DNA of 64,000 nt from Stictocephala bisonia. Its lineage: Eukaryota; Arthropoda; Insecta; Hemiptera; Membracidae. Below are positions 38,701-50,700 of the stretch, piece by piece. The stretch spans positions 320,501 through 384,500 of the forward strand of contig JAQJVL010000619.1 in NCBI GenBank assembly GCA_035578905.1, given 5' to 3'. A program made the position numbers and the translations under genes. The stretch's first letter is position 1. Every line of letters begins with the position of its first letter. The notes beneath the pieces were generated by a model that was not told where the DNA came from, searched no databases, and saw nothing but the letters and a program-made list of their open reading frames with translations.

Positions 38701-41700
38701 GACACAGTGACCAAAGGAAATTTGTTTAACCTATTGGAAGTGAATTTTCTGGTCCGGAGTTTACGGAATTGTAAAAAAATCAAAGCGGGTTCTTTTATGA
38801 TTAATTTTGTACCTTTAAAAAGAATAATTAGACGCTGAACATATAAAGCTTAGAAACTAAAACAGATAAAAGTTGCAGTGAAGAATCAACAGTGAACCAT
38901 TATCAGCTGACATATTAACTCCATGACCTACAACCGTTATTTGATGTATAGATCAAGAGAGGGGAAATTCATTGATTAAAGTACACTGTTAGCTTATGTC
39001 ATTTGATTTTTGTGATTAATTTTACAAACCATTATGCAGCGTTTCACAAAAGCGACTGTTATCTAGTTATGAACAATCCAATCTCATTACAACCTACTAA
39101 TGTACCTTCGTTTTATTTGTATACACTTAAACATAGCTCTGTTTTTTTAGTTTCTTGGTCTTAGGTCAAAGTACCTTGATCTAAATGTGCTCTGGTCTAT
39201 GTACCTGTCATATATAGAAATTATAGGTTAGGTTAAAGGGCACTAGGCCAGGAATTAGTACATTCATTAGGAGAGATAGGACATCAGCAAACTTACCTTA
39301 GAATTGGAGTTCATTTCCTACTACAGTTGACTCGCGGTAGTCCGACACTTAACAGTCCGACACGCTCGGTAGTCCGACGCGGTCAACAACCTTCGTTTCC
39401 TGTCTCAACAGGATTGACGCATCGGTATTTCCGTGTAGCATAGTGCAGTACAAGTGCTTCTTCCTTTTTATTTAGTGTGTGAAATTTGAACAGTTTTTGT
39501 GTACTGTGGCATTGTAATTGTAAATATGTAACTGTAATTGTATTTAAGTATATGTAAGTGCAAAGTAACTGTATGTAAGTGTAAATACTGTAGTTAAGAG
39601 TTCTGTACAGTATATTTGGTGTGGTATATGATGGCGAGCACAAGTGGAACCAAACGTAAGCATAAAACATTATCAATTTCAGAAAAGTGGGACATCATTA
39701 AGAGATATGACCGTGGCGAAACCCCTACGGTAATTTCTCAAGTGTTTGGCATAGGCCGGCCTACAGTTTATGACATTGTAAAAAATCGGGAAAAAATTGA
39801 AAACTTTATAAAATCTGCCGAGGATAATTCAAACAGAAAAAAGTTTAAAATGAGTGAATTTCCTCAAGTTGAAGAAGCTCTTCATGCGTGGTTTCGACAT
39901 GAAAGAAACATAAATGCCCCAATTTCTGGGAATATTTTAAAAGAAAAAGCAAAGTTCTTTTATCGTGAAATAACTAATAAAGACGATTTTCGAGCAAGCG
40001 ATGGCTGGTTTGAAAATTTAAAAAAACGGCATGGTATTCGGTTTTTGCAGATGAGCGGAGAGAAACTGTCTGCCGATGAGACAGATATTGACAACTTCAT
40101 CACGCGTCTAGACACAAAAATTACTGAATTGGGCCTAACTGCCGAACAAGTTTACAATGCCGATGAAACCGGCCTTAATTGGCGGCAACTTCCAACCAAA
40201 ACGTTTGTAACAAGGGATGAACAGAATATTGCCGGCAGGAAACTTTTAAAAGAAAGGATCACTTTGATGGTGTGTTCAAATGGTGCCGGGAGTCATAAGT
40301 TAAAACTGTTAGCTGTAGGTAAAAGTAAGAAACCTAGGGCGTTTAAAAACACCAATCTTGAAACTCTTCCAATGGTTTATATGAACCAAAGTCGAGCGTG
40401 GGTGACCCAAGAAATCTTCCTAGACTGGTATAATAATCATTTTGTCAAAGAAGTAAAACAGCATTTAAAGGCTAATAATCTGCTATTAAAGGCTCTTTTA
40501 TTATTAGATAATTCTCCTGGGCATTCAAAATCAGAAGAATTAAAAGCAAAAACAGCCGATGGATACATCGAGGTCATGTATTTACCAAAAAATACAACTG
40601 CTCTGATTCAGCCAATGGATCAGAATGTTATCAAAACTCTAAAGGCGCATTACAAAAAACGCCTACTTATGGATATTGTTTGCCAACCAGATGCAGACAT
40701 TACAACACTGTTGAAAAAGTTTGACATTAAGGACGCTATTCTTAATGCAGCTTTTGCGTAGCAACAAGTCCAGCCATCAACACTTATAAAATCCTGGAAA
40801 AATGTTTGGCCACATAACCCCCTCCTCCAAAATAAAGATGATGAAAACCAACGGGAAGATGACGACAACACCCAAGATAACAATCGTGTAGTGGAAGAAA
40901 CCATTTTACTTTGTAATCAAACTAACGTCCAACAAGAATTATCGGAAGAACTAATAAGATGGGTGTTAGGGAGGGAGAGAGAGAGAGAGAGACTGATTTA
41001 GCTTCCAGTATTGCTGGGTAGGTGGCATTGGTGGGGGTTTTACATCCATAGAGCAACACTCTGGTTTTAATGCAGTTGTTTCCAGTGTGTAAAAGTGTAA
41101 AATGTTGTGGGAGGGGTAGAAGGGAAGTGGTAAGTGATCTATCTTATGTTCAGATTAAACAGGTCTCGGGATTTAGTTATCCCCCATGACAACTAATCTA
41201 CTGAGTAACGTAAACGTATACACAATGTTTGAAGGAAGAATTACATTTATTTATATTGTTATTAACAATTCAGAAGGAACAACTGTGTCACTCAATTCCC
41301 AACGTGTTACAGGGTGGCTACTCACCGGGAATTTCGGGAAAACCGGGAATTATGCTTGAATTTTACGGCGCCTTGAAAAAATCTGGAAATATGCTTGAAT
41401 TTCGGTAATCATCGGGAATTCTCGTCGAGCGAGACGAGAGTAATCCGGTGACGTCAGGAAGGTTCGGACTTCAGGGCTCCAGTTAAACTCAAGTGATAAG
41501 TTCGGGAAACATCGTCAATCTTCGTATGATAAGACACAAGTCGACTCGGCACATTGATATGTTCAAAATAATACGCATGGAATAGTTTGACAAAACCGTT
41601 GCAACCGAAACAGTTTTGACGTCGAAACAGTTGAATGAAGCTGTTGCAGACAATATGATAGCTTCACCCACCGCATTTTGCCGAAACACGCAAATCAATC

Positions 41701-44700
41701 CAATGTCAAGCGTCGTCTCTTAGATTTGTTGACATTCTGTTGCAACTTACGCTGCAGGTTAAAGTTGCGACTAAACTTTTGGAGTTATCGTTTTGTTCTA
41801 TTGATATCCGACGACGCTCACTGTTGCTGTCTGTTCTATTGCAGCTATTTGCAAAATTTTGAAACGTTTTGGTGCCGAATTATTGTTTCAATGAAACTGT
41901 TGCGTTCTTTTTAAATAACGAAAATACATCGACAGCAGGCTGGGCTGATGCATTTGTTTTGTTTACGTTTACCATTAGCGGCAACAACAGGTGGGCAACA
42001 AGAAGAGATAATGTGAACTTCGTGTTTTGTTAATTATTAACCTTCCAGTTTATTTATTCAGTTATTATAAATACTATGCAGAATTACTTAAACAATTTAT
42101 CGTTGATAAAAACATAAATATAAAGTTCATTGGATGTTGTTTCAAGTGTGGAACGTTTTGTGTTGTAGTTTATTGACTGAAAGGTCAATACTAAATAAAA
42201 TGCCTAAATAAAGGCCTACTAACTCTAAAATCGTAATTTTTGACAAACTGTTTTAGTTTTGTGTGAATTATTATTTATTAAAACCAACAAGGTTATTATT
42301 TAGTTTCTTGCCACCAAACAAAATTTGAAAACTACCTGAAATGGGTAAATAATTGACTACAGTTTCGTGAGAATTTTTTTATTCTGCGGAAATCGTTTTT
42401 ACGGAACAATTCGAAAAAACTAATGTCATTTTAGTATTTGTGATATATTTCCGTTAATTTAAATGATATTATAGTCATTTTTTTAATTTAGATGTGTTGT
42501 TTTAGCGCTAAATACGAATTTGAAAACTATTTTGGTCTATACAAATTATTTCTCGAGATATAATGGAAAAACTACTTTCGCGGCGAATCCCGATTAGCGA
42601 TCATTATATACATCAGATTTTAACCACAACAAACTGAATTCACGCATACTCCTGCCGGAATGTCGGACGATAGGCCGTCATGGAGGCCAGGCACAATAAT
42701 TTAACGCAAATTATGTCTATTTGTCGAGTAAAAAGTCATGATAAGTTCGGTTATGTTTGGTTAGGTCAGTAAAAAGTGTATTTTTCAGGCCGAAAAAATA
42801 ATGTTACCGGATAACCCAATTATATATTCGTGTTCAGCATAAAAAACATTTCGCGGAAATTACATATTTTACCAAAAAATTCAGAAAACTAATATTACAA
42901 TTTGTAGTATTTTTGACATATTTCTGTTAGTTTAAATAGTATTTTAACCATAGTTTTTTTTATTTTGATGTGTTTTTTGTACTGAATACGATTTTGGTCT
43001 ATTACCATTATTTCTTGAGTTATAACGAAAAACTACTTTCGCAGCGAATCGCGATTACCGGCCATTACGCGATCATTATATATAACAACTATTAATCACA
43101 AAAACCAAATTCATCTATATTTCCGCCGGTTACAGCCGCAGGCTGTCATGGAGGCCAAACACCTGAATTTGACGCAAATTACGAATTTTTGTTGAGTAAA
43201 TAGACAATTAGGATAAGTTAAGTTATGTTTGGTTAGGTAAGTATAAAATGCATTTTCAGGATAAATAAATAATTTTGTTTTTTTTCACTATCAGATAAAA
43301 AACTAGTTTTTTAGATTTTCAGTTTAAAAAGAGTTTTCTGGGGATGAAATCAACCTCAAAAAACTCACATTTCACCACTTTTTCAACAAGAAATTGTATT
43401 TTCAGAGGTGACAAGAAATTGCATGGTTACCAAAACATGTAAAATGAAAAAAAAGTTGTAGAAAAATAACGATTTTTAAATATGTTGGTTTTTTCACATA
43501 CTTATCAGATAAAAAACGAGTTTTGTTTTCAACTCATCTTGTTATTGATATAACAGTAATTAATTAAAGCTGGCCTACCGCAAATAGTCCGTAGGCTTAT
43601 TAGTAAAAATTGTATTAAAGTAAGCTAGGCATATCACTAGATTTTGATCCTACTTATCAATGAAATAAAAAATTTTAGGTAACTGCTAATTAAACCTAGG
43701 ATACTTTTGCAATAATTCAATTTCTTTATGGCCTACAAGATTATTGACATGCCTAGCTATAAAACATGTGCTTTTTTATGTATTGTACTATAATGAGTGA
43801 TTACGTCAATTCAGAAATATTTTCCTCTGTAATTTTGTTTTTTTTTTGCCTTGAATTTTGTTTGAAACCCCTTGGAAAAAACCTTGAATTGTGCTTGAAT
43901 TCTTGTTACATGATTGAGTAGCCACCCTGTGTTAATTTGTTAAAACAAATGGTCATTCACTTCTTTCTTCATCATGGTTATTTTGTTTGTCTTTTCTGAA
44001 ATAAAAAACTATCAACTCACTATGTGCTATTTTCCATCCTTCTGAGTTAGGAACTATTGGCATGGGAAGGAGGAGACCTGATTACTTTAGTGGTGTAACA
44101 CTGTTCAAAAGTTTGATTATGGACAGAAACAGATTTTTTTCAGGATTTTAGACTTTACAATCATGTCTATGTCCATTCATGTGTTTTCTGGTAAGACCGA
44201 TATATTGGGCAGGTTAGTGCTAGCACTGGAGTTGATAAATTATATTGGTGAAATCATAGGTGTAGTTTCCAGGTATCTTGTAGTAAAGGGGTAGTGAAGC
44301 TGGTAAAAAAAGTGGTTGGGAGATGAATTGGGCAGGTTTAACAAGATTTCTTGATGCAAGGATTAGAACTGGGGGGTTGCTGGTCTTTAGAACACTGTAG
44401 AATATTGGGATCAGGTAACTTAGGATAGACCAAGATTTTGGAGAGGTTTTTTTTGTCTGAAAGTGACAGTAGGAGATCTTTGGTGTGAGGAGAAGCTTTT
44501 AAGATTTTGAAGCCATATTTCAGGATTTGGTTGAGTTTCTGTAGGCCATGGTGGTAATTAGTGACAAGGGGTAAGCATTAGGAAATACTTCTGGTTTGGG
44601 GTTGGTTTTGGAACTGGGCTAAACGGATTTAGTTTTTATTAAAGAAAAAAACTGCTTTAAAATCTGAGTTTTTCTCTATAGATATACTACCCCCACCACT

Positions 44701-47700
44701 GCCACCTACCCAGCAATTGTTGAGCTGTCAGTCAATCTCCCTCTCTCTCTCCCCCCTCGCTCGCTTGCTTCTCATCCGAAGAAAGTGCCAGTGGCACAAA
44801 AAATTTATGCACATGTGATTCTATTGTATTTGTTTACTACTACTGTGGTGTTAGTGGACTTGTCTTTAGAAGACCTTAGAGGTAGGTTTGCTGATGTCTT
44901 AACTCTCCTAATTACTAAAATATAAATTAATACTGAGTAACGTAAACGTATACACAATGTTTGAAGAAAGAATTACATTTATTTATATTTATTTATTTAT
45001 TACATTAAATTTATTACATTTATTTCCCAACGTGTTAGTTTGTTAAAACAAATGGTCATTCACTTCTTTCTTCATCATGGTTATTTCGTTTGTATTTTCT
45101 GAAATAAACAACTATCACTCAAAATGTTCTTTCCAATACTGCTTGCAGCTTCCAATGAATTTCTCCAGCTTTCAAGTTCAATGTGTAGAAAACAAATAGT
45201 CTTCATAGTTAAGTAGTTTCAGTGATAACTTTCATTTTTACTAAAATCTACTGCAGAAAAAAAATGTTCCAACACCCTCTTGTGACATATTCAGACTTGT
45301 CCTTATGGGCAACTCACTTCACGCTGCTAACCCTACTGCTTGCGCCCCTGGCAGGCTAGAAATTCGCTTTTCTGATAACTTTGTAGGAAACAGTATCTTC
45401 GCATATTATAATATTTGTAGAATTGTTTATAAATGATCTTTATAGAAAATTGATTTTGTGTTTGTCCAGGAGTCAGAAAGCATGAAGCTGATACAGAGAC
45501 ACCTGCTGGTGTTGTTGCCCCAAGCATGCGAGATATATTCCAGATGTGCCAGCTTGCTGCACCAGTTCCCAGAAGCCTCCTTTAGAATTCATAGTGAGGA
45601 TCGACTTTTTATACTACATTTTATACTACAAGACCTGAAATATTTAGGACAACATGGGCTAGATAATTTTTAGATTTTTTACTTAACATCACTTATAACT
45701 AATGGCAAAAAGTACTATTAGTTAGAATATTTTTGAGAATCACGGTACATTGATATTTATTTATACAGTACGAGGTTTGTCCAAAAAGTATCCAACCTTG
45801 ACGCCTGACATGAAAATGAGCTACTTGGCGGCAACGGCGATCTGGTCCCCTTCAAAGTACTCCTCTCCACAAGCTACTACCTTATGCCAACGCTCCTACC
45901 ACTTCCGGAAATACTCCTTAAATTAATTTTTTAGAATGGCTAACAGGTCCGTTGTTGCATTTTATTTTATTTCTTCAACATAGTCAAACCTTTTTCCTTT
46001 CAAAGGAATTTTTTATATCGGAAATAGCCAGACGTCACAAGGAGCTATGTCAGGACTGTAGGGAGGCTGTCATTGTTGTTTAATGTCATGTTTGACCAAA
46101 ACATGATGAATTAGATTTGAGGAATGAGCTGGCACGTGAACTGAACATGAACCGAAACGCGGTTCATTTTCAAATCTTCGTATAAAATTCTACAAACTGA
46201 CGATTTTGATATTCCTAAATCTTCTCCCAGCTCTGGGACAGTCAATCGACAGTTTACAACAATTGTTGCATGCACACATTCATCATTTTCAGCGTTTCTT
46301 GCTTTTAAAGGACTGCGAGATCACTCTCCACTGATATTCTTTTAAACCGCCTAAACCACTTTTTAATTTATGTATCACCCGTAGATTCTTCACCATAACC
46401 TTTTCGTATCATGTGTATTGTCTAGATGCTGAATGGCCAGTTTTTTGGCAAAATTTAATACAGATGCGTTGCTCAACACGTTCAGTAATAGTGAGATGTG
46501 ATATGCAGGTACAGCAGTACTGTACGGAATAGAGCACTGTGACTCATTGAGCGACCAGAGCGGGTTCAATGAAGGAGTAGGGTCTCCCTCCCTACAAATA
46601 GCCAGATGGTCGCGCCACGGCCGACTACTGATCGGAGGTCGAATACTTTTTGGACAGACCTCGTATATGCATGCTCTTTTAATTTTTCTTTGTTCATCAC
46701 AGTTCTTTAAAACTTACATTTGAAAATTCATATTTTATTTGATATTTTTGTTTTTAGGTTTTTTCGCTATGATTATATTTTTCCTATGTTTATTTTATAA
46801 TTATAAGTGTAATTTTTCAGTCTTACTTATATAAGTCTTGTTGATTGTCCAATGTAAGTTATGTTTGTATCCGCAATCAATTTAACATACTACTTTTTTG
46901 TTGTTTGTTCTTGAGTTGTTTAGATTTGTTTTGTAAAAAAATTGTAGATCACAAACAAGTAATAATAGTAATTGTAGTTGTCTTGAATTAAAAATAACAT
47001 GGCATGAGTGTACTTGTTTGGCTGTGCACTGCCACAGATGACTCCTTGCACATCAGGTATCAGGTGCAAGGCAAACGGATGCCAGGCCTAAGGTAGTGGC
47101 TCTTCTGGGCTATTCCATGCCACACGATGCACTGGCATAACTCACTTTATGGCTTCAAGTAATAAAAAACATAGAACATTGTCTGACGGTGGTATGGAGT
47201 TTCCTCCACTACAATCAAGAGAGGCTGCACTGACGAAGAAGGTTGCTTTTGACCGCAGTGACTGTCTGGATCACTAAAGCACACAGGAGATCAGGGACTG
47301 AGGTGAACTACCTTCACCGAAGAGGTCAATCAGAGAGAAAAGTTTGAACACGAGCCTGTTGACTCTTTAGTTTTTAACTTCAGGGGTCTGAAGATGGCAA
47401 TAATCACACTGGGAGTAAAAGATGCTGCTGAACTCCTCCTAAAGCAGCATGTCACAATCGGTTGGGTTAGGTACAGGGTTCGACTTAAAAAAGTCGTTCC
47501 CATTGTTACTGGTGTCTAGCATTTGGTCACGTTGCAGAGTAAGGTAAGCCATTTGGTCAAGTGTGGTAAGCCAGGCCACAAAACTAGCGAATGTACTGCT
47601 CCTCAGTCTTGTGTCCTCTGTGCTGCTGCTGGTGCTAACTCTGGTGATTTGAATCATGTTGCGGGTTCTGGTCATTATCAGGTCTTAAGAGACGAATTTT

Positions 47701-50700
47701 GAAAGACTAAATAACTGTCAGAATGATTATTATCTTTCAGCTAAACATGCAGAAGAGCAGAACAGCCAACCATCTGCTGTTTCTATTAGCTGGAGAAAAA
47801 GACGTTGACATTTTGCTTCTCAGTGAACAGTACCAGAATGGGCGGTCACCTTCTTGGTTTTATGATGTTTTTGGCACAGCCTCCATTTGGGTCAGGTACC
47901 TATTACAAAGAACAGCGTCCCTTGGGTGTGAAGTAAGGGGTTTTATTCTTCTCTTGTTATCTGGTCCTAATCAGTCCATTAGATGTTTAACTCCCTTGAG
48001 GATGAGAAAAGAAACATCGCTTACAGAGTCATTGTAGCTGGAACTTTTGATGTCACAGTGATGGACTGTGGGATGATCACTAAAAGCAGGCCAGTCCTCA
48101 AAATGACTGCCAGACACAGCCTCCATATCCTGAATGTGTTCATTTGCGTGTATAAGAGTGCATATCTGTGTGTTAATAAATAGCATCAATTAAATTATGT
48201 CGAATCTCTGTGGCGTCTGCAAGAAGAAATGTGCTAACGATGAGATAGCAATTAAGTGCAGTGGTTTCTGCGATCAGTATTTCCATACAACTTGTATAAA
48301 AGGTGACGGTGCTAAAACACGATCAAGCAATTAGAAATGCTCTGAATGTAGAAAGGGCTCAACGTCAGTGACGAGTAGTCTGGCATCTGCCTCGCAGGGT
48401 ACGCTTATGACAAAAGAATTCCTCATTAACATCATTGAAGGCTTCAAGCACGACATGTGCGAGGAGCTGAAAACAGTTCGGAAAGAAGTGAGCGAGCTGT
48501 CGTCCTCTGTTCAGTTCCTGTCAGACAGTCTAGACAAGGCAAATGTACTCATGGCAAAATTAACATTAGAAATGGCTAACATCAAGAAGGAGAATGACAA
48601 GATACGAGCTGAGAACAAGGAGATGAAAGCCAAGATACAAGAGAGAGGATTAGGTCCCTTGAACAATAAACAATACAAGCTAACTTGGAAATGAGCAGGA
48701 TTCCGGTGACGCCCAAGGAAAGCATTGACGCCATCGTGAAAGATCTGGGTAAGGTGCTGGGAGTGATGGTCAGGTAGCCGCAGCGCATCGCATCTCATTG
48801 TTCAAGAAGGACCGCATCCCGTCCATCATAGTACAGTTGCAAACTAAAGCGCAGAAGGACACCTGGATCGCAAGCTACAAGGAAAAAAGAGACTTAACTG
48901 CTACTGAGGTGAACTCATCATTTCCTAGTCAGAGAGTTTATATCAATGATCAATTGTCCCTGAAAACAAGTTATTTTTAAGTAAGTTAATGAAGAAATGT
49001 AAAGCTGTAGGATATAAGTATGTGTGGTGCCGTGATGGGGAAAGATGTGTGAAAGTTAGTTCTTATTATGATTTCCAGAGATTTAAGTAAACAAATTAAT
49101 CAATGCTTTTCATTGAAGTATGTATTTATGTGTACTCTCTAGGGAAATGTGAGCTATATACATCTATTTGTTTATATGTGTGATTGTAAATATGTGAGTG
49201 TATGTAAATATTTAATTTATATTAATATTATAGTAAATGAATACTTATTTTCCGAATTAATGGCTGAAATAAATAATAAGATATTTTGTCATTAAAAATT
49301 AAATAGTAATTTCGTTTGCTGTGAGGAAGGTAATAATTGGTTATGTTTTTTATATTGTAATATTAAAAGCCTAAGATCAAATTTTAGTAACTTTTTATTG
49401 GAGTTTAGTCAAATTGAAAATTATGTTTTGATTGTTGTATTGAGTGAGATATGGGTTAATACTTCCGAGATTCATCTTTATAGTATTACTGGATATGAAA
49501 CAATAGCTAATTGTAACAATAATTATGTGATACATTAAAAAAGAATTGATTTTGCAAATATTGAGATTAATATGTTATCTGCTGACATTCTTTTACTTGA
49601 TATCAACTGTATGCAGAACTGTTTTAAATTATTTTGTATTTATAGATTACTAAGTTTTGTGGAAAGCCAATTTGTTATCCGACATTTTAGAAAATATAAA
49701 GGGTAATATGCTTATTGGAGATGTGAACATAAACCTATTGGGAAACAGCAAAGTCATAACCTAATATAATAACTTAATGATTAACAGTGGTTTTCTGTCT
49801 TTTGTAAATATACCAACTAGATTAAGTGTTAATTTGCAAATTTGCATACTTATTAGAATCAAAAACATTAATTGTTTTCAAACTGCCCGTTTTGATATTG
49901 GATTAACAGACTACTGCCTATTGGTGCCACTGATACAGCACAGCTTAATCAGTGACTGCCTCAGGTGTCACGACAGAAGAGCCACATTTGTGTCCAAAAT
50001 CTGACTACCATTGTTGGTACCATGCTTCATGGGGAGGGCACCTATAACCTTGTAGTAGCTTTGTTGAAGTATTGCTTGAGGTGAAAAAGGTCAAGCTCAA
50101 TCGATTACACTGAATTGAGAGGTAAATTCTGATGTGCTGTAAGGGCTAACGATCATGGCCTAGCCTTCATTATGTTTTCAAAGGTATTAGGTTATTGTCC
50201 TCAGAGAAGAAGGGATTTTTACCTGATAGTCTGTAGGACATTGCGCCTACGGAAGTCTGGCACTAGTAGAAGAACAATGAGCCTTCCAGTGTGCATTAAT
50301 GTATTTTCCTATTTGCCCACAAAAAAAGAGCTATGAGCAAATTTACAAAAAAACACTTCACAAACTTTTTTATAAATTAAATTTCAAAATAATGGTGTAA
50401 AATAAATTAATTAATCAAAATAACTATTCAAAGTAATTTTGTTTTGTAGTATAATACATTATTTTTCAATACAGGTGCAGTTTATGATTCACCAGCTGGA
50501 GCTAGATTGTTCCATGTGATCCACTGCTTGCTGCTCCTACCAATCACCAGTGTTCAACCCCTCTTCCAGCAACTATTGCTTACTGTACGAGAAATAGATA
50601 AACTGAATGGCTGCCTGCCCACTACTCTAAATAATTCCTCAGGTGTGTTGACTTAGTGACTAAGGATCAAACTGTAGAGTGCAAGATCCCTCAATTAAGC

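Larger units (their letters stand above)
41198..45123. repeat. duplicated block, one copy split by the 41310-43929 transposon
   Basis: The sequence from CTGAGTAACGTAAACGTATA to TTCCCAACGTGTTA occurs at 41198-41309 and 44931-45037. The continuation (TTTGTTAAAACAAATGGTCA to ATAAACAACTATC) occurs at 43935-44020 and 45039-45118. The second copy is the uninterrupted version. In addition 40975-41060 is the inverted match of 44670-44755 (CCCCCACCAMTGCCACCTAC), so this region folds back on itself. Confidence 0.8.
38571..45469 (+). other. HERC1 intron 11 (6.9 kb)
   Basis: Holds an inverted dispersed repeat (39266-39300), a Tigger copy (39324-40990), a duplicated block split by an unclassified transposon (41310-43929), a retroelement fragment with a GIY-YIG-like motif (44080-44560) and another dispersed repeat (44845-44914). 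38571-39265 shows nothing recognisable. Confidence 0.75.
45594..50474 (+). other. HERC1 intron 12 (4.9 kb)
   Basis: Holds a mariner remnant (45771-46663) and two + strand LINE fragments (about 47030-48180 and 48140-49960). 46670-47000 and 49970-50474 are AT-rich without recognisable features. Confidence 0.75.

Noticed and set aside
38727..38760. Possible piggyBac-type end TTAACCTATTGGAAGTG
   Set aside because: No matching right end found.
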